From Alentia gelatinosa (Eukaryota > Annelida > Polychaeta > Phyllodocida > Polynoidae), in contig OX465581.1 in NCBI GenBank assembly GCA_950022655.1, forward strand, positions 106,127,125 through 106,191,124: a stretch of DNA of 64,000 nt, in the 5' to 3' direction. Both the position numbers and the translations under genes were made by a program. Below, one piece after another: positions 51,101-62,186 of the stretch. The notes beneath the pieces were generated by a model. That model was given only the letters and a program-made list of their open reading frames with translations. It made no database searches and was not told where the DNA came from. Numbering within the stretch: position 1 is the stretch's first letter; the number at the start of each line of letters is the position of its first letter.

Positions 51101-54100
51101 TCTAAAATTTGATACGTAGGTGTAGGTTTATTTGAAGTTCCTCAGATCTAGTAGGCCTGTGTAGACCTGAAGAAATTTAGTTATAGTGCACTAAGCTTGT
51201 TAGAAGCCCAGTTCCCCTTCATTTCTTAGGTAGGTACCTCGGGTGGTTACCTAGATTAAGATTTATGTGATGATTATGAATGTTTTTCATTACACATAGT
51301 TCGGCGACAGAGCGTCTCCGGATAAAGAAGATGGTTGATGACCACATTGCCAGCATGAACGTTGATCTTCAGGTGTGTATGCTTATTACTACCTCTAATT
51401 TTTTCTTAATAAATTCGTGTAATACTAGCACACTTCTTATAGCATAATGATTATGTCATTTGAATAAGATTGGTTCTTTTTTACCAGTTTTAAGAAAAGA
51501 TTTCCTTGAAGGAGCTCAGACGTCCGATCACGTTAATGCTGCTTTGAAAATGACAAACTGTCAGAACCAGCCGCTGGTTCTAGTTTCTGGTTCTAAATTT
51601 TTAAAAACCCAGTGTTGAGCTGTCTTCGTGATTACTTGTTTGCCAGTTCTTGAAGCTGATTTCCAAACAGATGCTCTGAAATTTTTCATAGTCTATTGAG
51701 ATGCGACGTAACTGGAATGGCAATTTTAAAAGTTCTATTGTAGGATCTATGAAATTAGCATTCTGCTTGGCGAGGAAGATTCCTGTAGACCAGATACTTG
51801 TCAATACATTTTTGGCTGACGGTTCTTTATTTCCATAATAATACATAATTTATACGTACGTATTTCTGCAGAGGGAAATCATGGAAGAGATGCTAAAGAT
51901 CGAAGATGCTCAACAGAAGAACATACCTCCGATGGTCCCAGAACGAGACACGGGCTCCAAGGTCAAATCCAGACCAGGATTCAAGGCAAAGGGCAAGGTC
52001 GGATCCAGGATCGATTCCGGTCTGAGAAAGCCCGTTCCAAGTGCGCCTGCGCGGAAGGCGGTTCCCGGGAAGCCGGACCTTACAAAGCCTATCTCCAATA
52101 AGGCCAAGGTGACCCTGGTAGGAATGAGATACATATTTTTAATTTATCATTTTAATTAGCTTATTAACTCTGAAAGGGCGTCAGATGTCGCAGGTATAAA
52201 TGCCCTTAGAGTATATTGGCACACCCATACAAAAACAATGCATTGAATATAATATCTAGAAAATATATTTTGTGAAATGATCATTAGTTAATCACAAAGA
52301 CATCAGTTCACTCAGAAATAATTCTTCATTTCCGGTAGCTCCTTGTACATACATCTGCCATGTAATAAGGGAATTACTAGACTGGGTACCAGTAGGCAAA
52401 TAGAAACGGCTAGGAATGCTAAACACCTAACTTGAAATCATTAATATCATTGACATGTTGAAATTCATATCAGGTTTGGCTAGGTGTTGTCCAGTTGGCA
52501 GCTTTTGTTTGAATGAGCTGTTGTATTACTTAGAGAATACTGTCTTAGGCTACGTGGACGTTGTTTTATATGAAGGACGTAAAACTGGACCTAGGACCAA
52601 GTATAAAACAACGTCAATCGAAGCCTAGACTGTATTCTTTTTATCATATACCCTAAATTCGTTAGAATTAGTTGAATATTTACCTAAACGCCATTATCAA
52701 AGAAGTTGGGCACAGCATCGTGTACTCGAATCATGGTTTTCGCGACAACGTCGCTATCGGTAGCGCCTGTGTCGTCATCAACCTCTCAATCTCCCAAGAC
52801 ATTCTTTGTCTTAGGTTAATAGTACGTAACATCGGACGGACATCGAAAACTCTGACACTTTCGGCAGAATTCTAGCACCATAGCGTGCCATACACATTCA
52901 TAACATCAATCCTTATCTTTATTTACCTTCATTGTTGGATTAAATGCGTAATTCCGCAGTTATTTGACATTTTCTGGCCGTTCCCGTACAATTCCCGACA
53001 CGCCGATACACTGCTCGATTTGCGGCTTTCGCGGGTTCGGAGTGTCGCAGTGTATCAACCCACCTACCCAACGCTATCACTCTCCTTGACGTTGTTGTGA
53101 CGTCAACGGTTTGTTTTGATTTTGCGAGCTCACTGTCGATCGTGTCTGGCGCTATGGCATGCCTATTTTATTTATATTTTTAACCTCATATCTTGACTTT
53201 TATATCTATTAATGTATTAATGTACCACTATCATGGGTTTTAATGGTGTATATTTACGGTTGATCCTTAAACATTGCCTTACATATTTTTTCGCTGGTTC
53301 ATATGTGAAATATACGGTCGGGAACAAGCTAACTGCTTCCTGTTTCGTGCACCCGGTGCCCGTACACTGAATTTCGTGCACATACATATGATATCAGAAC
53401 ATTACTTCCATACAGTATAAGGGTCAGTTTCGTGCACGGGTATATAATAAAGCGGCTTATGTCATCGGACCATTCGTTTAACTACAACCGTACTGACACG
53501 AGCGTTGCAAAAATAAGATTAAAGTCATGTTGAAATTAAATATGGGAATTTATAACGGCAGGAATACTTTTGTTATTTTTGCCAACTTAAACTATCGGAT
53601 TGTATTTTTCTATTGTATTGTAATCGTGATAGTGTGTTAAATTTTTCGCATTAAACAGTAAAGGAAATTGCCCCACCAAAGGCAAAAATGCATCCATCTA
53701 CTTCAAAATGTGAATTACTATTATATGCAATTGGAAAACCTTGTACTTTCGTAATTTAAGTCGAACTATAGTTTGTTTCTGGCATCTAACTTCAGCCGAA
53801 GAAGCGTGCGGGTCCAGACACTGAGACCTACCTGACCAGGGTCTATGGCAGGTCGCTCTACCACGGAACACGCAATGCTCAGCGGGACCCTAAAGTGCGC
53901 TACTCGGGCGCCTCGCCGTCCTCCAAGCTGGCCCACTCCCCGACCCGCCCTACAGGTGAGCTGCCCACGGTGACCACTACCTACACCGAGTTACTCGCCG
54001 AGTCAGTCACTCAGTCAGCCGCTCACTGAGTCACTCATCGTGTCACTCCTAGATCCATTCATATGACTTATCTAAGGCACACCTCACTAGAGCCGATGCT

Positions 54101-57100
54101 AGCTTGAAAGTGACAGCCTCCTGTCAGTTTTGAACTGTGTTGCTATAGAGTCTTCAGGTAAATCATTGTCCCAGGTGTGACAACAAGCAAACCTATCATG
54201 GGAACGGATCATAGAAAGATACGATCTCCGCTCTCAAGACACAGTAGCTGGTCTGTTAAAAGTAACGCCAAGCAGATTTCTTGGGTTATAGGCTGATGTA
54301 GATTGATTAGGGGAATTGGTTATGAAGGTTTCATCCGATTGGGACTCATCAGACTTCTTATTTTTTGGCTAACATCAAGGTATGACTCCTAGGGTTACCC
54401 CGAGTCGCTCATTGAGTCTGAGTTACTTATTAGATACGAGTCCCACTACGGCCACTCTTCTCCTTCATTCCCAGCAGTGGTAGATTTACTGCTATATCAA
54501 AGGCCTATCCTTCTCATACCATGCCCATGTGGTGTGGGAAATAAAAGAACTCTCACCTTGTTAAATGTGTAGGGGTGAGATTTCTACTTAAATTCATTAC
54601 ATAGATTCAACCACCCTTGTGGTATAAAAGAATCTTGAGAAAGTCTGGTAAGAATCTGTCATCGTTAACTGGATGTTAAATCAAACCAACCAAACCAAAC
54701 TTATTGGATACCCCTAGAGTCACTCTCTGAGCCACCCGTAGAATTAATCCTCTAGTCTTTCATTGAGTCACTCACTGAGCCTTTCCTATAGTCACGATCT
54801 GACAGAGTTCCCGCAAGACAACATGTCCTACTCACTGTCTGTATTTCTCCATGCTTCAAACTGTACACCTGTCTTATATTGTCTGTAAAACCTATAAAGA
54901 TTCTTATCAGTATAAATCAGAATGTTTACTCAATAGGGTAAACGAGCTTAATGATGATATATAATTGAGGTGTAATCACTATAACGTCAATGTTTATAAA
55001 ACATCCTTCATCCCTTCTACGAAGACCTCAGTTCTGAATTTCTCACACAGGGAACGCTCGACAGCAGCGTGGCGACTCGGCGGCGACCTCTGGTGTGCAG
55101 AAAGAGAACTATTACTTTAGTCCATCCGGTAGAGGGCAGCAACAGGTGCCAACACAATCTGGTGAGTAGTCACAGAACTACAGTGCTCCATTGCGGTGCA
55201 TCTGTTCATTTGATGGAAATTGATTTTGGAGGAAAAGATACAGCTCAAATATGTCTACCGTATAAATATGTGGCGTTGGTCTAAACGATTACTGAGCAAG
55301 TGATCGCCGTACCCTGGTGCGCCCCCTCTCACAGACCGCGCCGGGTGGTGCACCTTTTTTGGAACTCAAGTTTTCATTGGTTTATTGATAAACAATTCCA
55401 GTTTCCTATACTTTATTGGCCCTGTCTCTTGCTTTTACGGGATATTTTACGCTGGCCACTCATATGATCCCTTTCTTACTCCCATGGGTAATTGGGTGTA
55501 GGTGATGGCACGGATTTGGATGACCATATATAGGTCCGTGGTGATGGGAACCCTGTGGGGTTTTGTGTTGCCATCTGGTGGGTCCTGGGGCTGGTCCCCC
55601 GCCCTGTGTCTATGTATTCCCGTTGGGGATCCCATAATGTTGGACTTGGGGGGTGTTCCATAACCAGTACACCCATGTTGTGATAATTGGGGTGTACTGT
55701 GCTTCTCCATCTTCGCCCTGGTTTGAGTGGAGTCTGCCTCAGTTTCGATTAGGAAAGTCTCGTCAGGTTTTTTTTATCAAAGCTTTTTTGGGGTGTTTCT
55801 GTTAGAGTGCAGTTTGCATGGGTGTCCTATTTTGGGATGTTCGCTATTCGGTGTCTTGGATGGTCAAGGTGGATGTTATGTTAGAACAAATTATTTTCCG
55901 TCCCCACCAGGGTAGGCGCGAGAAGGAGTGCACTGAAGCCTTATTCTTCTACATTTAAGTGGCCAGAAAATAATTTTTTACATGGTATTTTTATCTCGAC
56001 CTATCCATATAGATCTGCTGTCCATGGTGTTCAGACTGGTTGGGGCCTCGGTTCCAAGCTAATGGATCCAATCGAATTCAATATTGTCCTTCAGTCCTGT
56101 TGGCCTTTTGTTATCGGGGGTTTGATATATGAAGTCCAAGATGCGAACCGACACCTTATGGATCCCGGTGTGTCCGGGTTTGTTGAAGTGTGTAGGCACA
56201 TCGCTGTTTTTTGGATTTCTTTTTCTGGATTGATATCAGTTCTGCGATCCATTCCTTTATTGTCCTCTTTGTTTCTCCTACATACTCTCTTTTTTTGTTT
56301 TGTTTTTCGATACAATATATCACATTGGAGCTGTTGCATGGGATGTACTTCATTTAGTGTATGCCCCTCCCCCCCCCCCCCTCCCATATGTCAAACCTTG
56401 TTCAAATTGTATCTACTAGGTCCATTGTTCATATTGAACGACCTCCTTGGCGACTACTTAGACTTATACTTAGTAGCTCAACATTCAATCTATCACTACA
56501 TTCAATTACAGGTGACCTATAATTCAGAGGGAAGTATTTTGTAACCAGTTTTGTCAGTGACTCGGTAAACCATGGAAAAAAAATGAAATTATTGTTCTAG
56601 GTGTGATCACCACTCCTGTGGAGGGTCACCTCTTCCCGATGGCCATCCCTCTCCGTGCGCCGCGACAGGAGAGTGTTGGACCTCGGGGCGGCCCCCTCCC
56701 GCCGGCACACTTCCCGCCGGGCCCGCTGCCGTCCGGGTCGGTACAGAGCACCCCGCAGGCCGGCGACCACGCGCCCTTCGCCTCCACCCCGCTGGAGAAC
56801 CACGTCACCCCGCGGCCTCAGATGAGCCTACGGGAGGAGGACTCGGTGAACCCCCCGGGAGCGGCCGCCGAGAGCGTGCCGACCAAACCCGACGTACAGC
56901 AACAGGTGAGGAGATATTACCGTTATATCATCCCTGGTATTTATATCCTATAGGTTTAACATAGGAAATCCATGCCCCTAGGAGTATGACAGTCCGTTCT
57001 CTATGGTCTATATCCTGTGCAATATCCATTCCTTTAGTGTGTGCAGGGGTGAGATAAATACAGAAAGTAATTTGTTTTGATCAAAGTCATTGTTCTCCAA

Positions 57101-60100
57101 CTCGTTTGTCGCAACAGTCTATTCCCTCGACTGTCGCCTCATTCATATCACTCCGCATCAAACTCGTGGAGAATGATGACCTTGACCAAAACTTGTTGGT
57201 TTCTTCTTCATTCCTGCATGGCTACACCATAAAACAACATACCACAGCATAGCATGTCACACTGTACAATACCTTATCATACTCTGCTACAATACTCTGT
57301 TATACAATATCCTGCTGTACTATATTATATAATTTTATAACATACTGTACTGAACTTCATTTCATGTCACACCATAGCATGCTATACCCGAGAGTCCATG
57401 GCACATTTGAATGCTATAATTTCCACCTTTGTTTTTGAGTAGCTATAGTTTTGTTTATAGGATGGCGTGTTGTAGGTAGACGTCTTGCAATGACCTTGTA
57501 AATAACTGATTTGCAAGGGAGCATATATTTATCATCAATGTGAATATGCTGATATTCTGTGTAATCTGTATAAAGAAATTGCAGTACCCACCTTCTGGAA
57601 ACCCAAACTTTCAATGTTATATATGCATGTTTGTAAATTCAAGTATCAATTTCCTCTGATGATTTGAAAGGAGTAAGAATGATTGCAACTACAACCAGAT
57701 GAAGCCTTTAATGCAATGGTTATGCTTGGAATGATCAGAGGATGCTTTAAAAACAATGTTAATGGGATATAATGAAAAAAAAAGATGAGCACGGATTTCC
57801 ATATGCTTCTTATTCGCGAATCAAATGATACAAGAATTTCTTTTGAATACAGATTTCAAATTTCTATCTCCCAAAAATCCCAGATAAATGTAGAATATCA
57901 CAACACTAAATGATAGAACTGGCTTCCTTGTCGCTAATATTTATGATAGAATCGTGGACACTGTAGAAAGATAAGCACTAAACTGATGGTGATGGGTGAT
58001 TGATGCTTTGCTAACCCCAGGCTATCTCGCCGATAAGACAGCCGTCACCTCGCCACCACGACGACTACTCCCTCTCATCGGAGACCGCCACCACTGCCCG
58101 ACAACAACAGGTGGCGCCAACAGAGCCCCCCGCCGCCGCCATCCAGGAGGTAGTAGTATGCTAAATGGTGGATATTGGTCGAGATTGATGGTAGTAGTAT
58201 TACGGAGTTGTGGTGAAAATCTCAAACTCAAAATATATTGTATTTCAATGCGGGTGTTTTGGGCCACCTCCTGAATAGATATATGTTTTATGTATTTTAG
58301 TTGTGGATATATTTTTTCCATTCCATTAATTAAAATTGTAATGCCCCAAAAACGTATTTCAATTACTATGCATAGGTGTGCTGAAAATAAACATTCATTT
58401 AGCCATGATAGATTTCACAGGACTTTTTGGAAGGTTTCAATACTTCCTTATTTTCAGATGATAGACTTGCTTGTAAAATCACTTAGAAAATGAGGCGAAA
58501 ACACTTCTTTGCCTAATTGATGCAAAAAAATCCTTATAAAACCATATCCAGCCTGCCTTCTATTCATCGGAGTTTGTCTAATATCACATGCATTAATATG
58601 CAGCTCTTGTGTACTTTCAAAGATGCCCTAGTTCCTGGATTTCGTCTGGTAGATCTATTTAACTTTGAAAGCATCAAGTGACTCACCATCTTAGCAATGG
58701 AAGTACACACATATATTTAATGAAGTTCCCTAGCGCGGATGCATTTTGATAGATGGCTTTCCTCAGATACTAACCGATGCGTCCTGATTCAAACAGGGCC
58801 CAGATGAGCAGCTCGCGGGGTACGAGCAGGACTTTGAGGAGGATGAAGACGAGGACACGGTCACCGAGTCGTGGGAAGAAGGGGGCATCGCCCTCCCCGG
58901 CCACAAGCCGCGCCCGGCCGCGCCCTACCACGGCCCCAGCTTCCCGCCGCGCGCCCCCGCCCTCACCCCGGCCGCCTCCTCCGACGTGCTCGGCTCCGAC
59001 CTCAGGCGTAGAGACATCGTCGCCAATAAGGCTATGGAATGGTACGTGTAGTGTTAGTGATTAAGTGAGTGACACAGATACGATACTGACATCTCGAAAT
59101 GTACGTGCATATATTTAGATGGTTAAGAGAATATGTCCTTAGCGTTTACAAAATAATATTTTGAACGACTTCTAGGGGAGTTTTCCTGAACTGCTCATCA
59201 TTTCTGTATGTTAAGCAAACAATTAGTTTCTTATCCCTCTAGAATATATTTCATCGCTTGCTAAAATCTAGAGATGGTAGTTTTCCACTTTTTCACAAAA
59301 ATCCTTGTTTTTATTTCCTGTTTATAAGATTATTTGTTTTGTGTAAATCAAAGATCTTATAATTTGAGCCTCATTCATGCGAGTAAAACAGTATTCTTTA
59401 CCTCCCCACAGACACTCAGTCTCATTCCATGGAAATACTGATGTGTTATGAAAATGTTTTCCCGGTCACTCTAAGGCAGAAAATTCCATATGAAGAATAT
59501 CTTTTTTCCTGATCCCAACTGACATCCCTGAAAATCTTCACAAAGACACCTTCTAAAGACCAACCGTGTAGAAACTGTATCGTCAGTAACATGAAGGGAT
59601 TCTCAAGGGCCTCTTCCACCAACACACAAGACATAGGAAGATGTCACGAATTTGTTATCTTGATGTGTGCATATTTGCTGCGAAGCATCAGTCTGGTTAA
59701 GCACCTTTGTCGCATTCTTCTCGCGATATGCCACAGTATGCGGCGATATGTCAGCAGTAGATCTTGAAGGATCATGGTGGTGCGGAGCACCAAAATATAC
59801 ACAAGACATTGTGAAAAAGTACACGTATATGATCGCACACTACGTGTCGCGACAAAAGGAGGTAAGATATATCGCGACCATGTAAGATATAACAAGACGT
59901 ACCAAGATATAACACAGCAAATGCATCGTGTTGGTGGTATCAGCACTTTACCTATGTTTACTATGATACCTCCAGGGTGGAACAGGAGCTGTTGGCCCGC
60001 CTGCTGAGTGAGATCGCCGAGCAGCGCGCCCTGGAGGAAGCCATGCGCCGCCCGCCGCCCGTGGAGTCAGTCAAAGCCCGTGCACGGTCCCCGGATGACT

Positions 60101-62153
60101 CTCAGTGCTCGGACGCCTCCAGCCTTGTACCCTCCGAGCGCCAGCCACTCATTGGTGAGAGTCTAACTGAAACATCAAACCACAGGCGTTATAACCAATA
60201 TGCTTTATTTCAGCTCTCTTGTTTTCCCTCCTCCAGCTTGTTTATCTAAGAGTGCGAACTCAGTTATGTAGAAGTAACATCAGTAACTATCGATATCTAT
60301 ATTTAGTATTGCCCTTTTCTAACAAAATAATTTCGTGTTTTACAAAGGTTTAATTCTTTTCTGGTTTGTCATGTGACGATGAAAGAAATTATGAACTCGG
60401 GAAAGCGTATATCTTGGATTATGAATGGATTTCTAAGAAATACTTATTGCAACTTGAGAGGAGATCAGAGAGATCATGCGTTACCGTATTTTCACCAGTG
60501 GAGGCCATCGGGCGCGACGGGCTCCAGATGTTTGTGGATGCCGGGATGCCCGTGGACGACAAGCTGGTGAGTGCGCTCGTCAAGGAGGTGCTCCACGAGA
60601 AGATGAGCACGCTGACGGGCCAGCTGACGGCCGCCGACGACGACGGGCCGGGCCGCGTGCCCGCCGGTCAGCAGCCGGCGCCCCGACCCCGCTCCCGGCC
60701 ACACAGCCCCGGCAAGCAAGCGGCCGCAGACAACAGGGTGCCTCCACCTCAGGTAGGCATTCATATAGTTTTTGTAGGTATTTGCGTTAACAGTACCGCC
60801 ATTTTTTTTTTTAAAGTCTCCTCTCTAAGGCAATAAGAAAATTATCAGTCAGACATTAGGTAAGATTAGTTCTATTTTCATCATAAAATTTTATAAAAGG
60901 GAGCAAAACACTCTGACCACAGGTCTCATATTATGTTTTTAACAGAGAAATGTCCATCTCAGATATTTTAATGTAATTTGATGTCAAATGAATGAATAAA
61001 GTTTTTGCTCGAAAAAAAAGTCTCCTCATGCCATTATTGATGCCCAGCAGCATGTCACTGCCTGGCACTTCGAGACGTCTTATTGTAAAGGACTGCTATT
61101 TAAAATGAGATAAGACAGGAGGTGATATTACGTTTCATGTATGTTTTACATTAGAGGATACCCACTGATACCATGGCATATAAATCACGAGCGAACAAGT
61201 GAGCATGGACATGAACTCTCATTGGCAGTAGTAACGTCACTAATGTCTTGTCTAATTGATATGTTTTGGGGATTAATTTGAAACTGGATGTGAAAGTAAA
61301 TTCTTTCACAAAATAATGGAATACATGTGTATTGCTTTTACATTTCAAACCTAGGATGCCAGTTTTCCATTATTCCGTGGAAATCCACTTTTCCTTTTTC
61401 AGTATATATTTATTTTACTTGTGTAAAACAAAGATTTATTATTTGAACCTCATTCACTATTATAACACAGTGGTTTGAACCTCCCATCAAACCTTCAGTC
61501 CCCCACCGTGGCTGACATTGACATGCGATCCACGTTTTTCTGGTCTCTCTGTGGCAGCAAATTACACATAATAAATATTTTCACTTATTTGTCTCACCCT
61601 AACTGAAAACCCTGTCACACGAAGTTATAGTGTTTGCCTCTGGCTGCCTTGCTATAATATGCAATTCCATTTTGTCATAGTGTAGAATAATGAGATCTCA
61701 TTTAATCGTGTGAAGCTTGAAATGTGATGTCACTGACAATAATTGGCAGCAGAAAATACAAGGCGGGCACTTTGAAATATCGCTATAATATATCTTAAAA
61801 CCAGTCAAATGAGGACGAGGGTATGGGATGACCTTTTATTCCTCTGCTTCCAGACGTGGTCGTCACCAGTACCGACACCGGAAGTGACGCCGCGGTCGTC
61901 GCCCCGCCTGTCGCCGACGCGGCAGCGCGTGTCGCCGCCGGCCACGCCCGACCTGACGCCGGCCGCGTCCGTGGCCGAGGAGCTGCCGCCCGCCCCGCGC
62001 CACCACGTGCCGCCACCCCCCGACCCGGACAGCACCGACGACTCGGTACCGTTTGAGGAGTACCGACCTCGTAAGTATCGTCCAACCAGTCTACTTTTTT
62101 TATTATATTAAGTTTTGTGATATATAAATACGATCACCGCTAGTGCGATCTTC

Positions 62154-62186
<33 letters not shown>

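Larger units (their letters stand above)
53956..55050 (+). other. TALPID3 intron with SINE and GAGTCACTCA repeats
   Basis: Degenerate AGTCACTC words at 53,990-54,050, 54,400-54,430 and 54,718-54,800, a 5'-truncated SINE and a weak hammerhead-like motif on the minus strand. Confidence 0.6.

Noticed and set aside
55447..55710. 87-codon minus-strand frame downstream of the decayed Penelope-like relict
   Set aside because: Could be ORF1 or UTR of the same relict, but it shows no similarity to the intact ORF1; left unassigned.
60366..60498. Upstream extension of the open frame into the LQMFVDAG exon
   Set aside because: Sequence before 60,499 is AT-rich, and the acceptor at 60,497-60,498 joins in phase with the previous exon.
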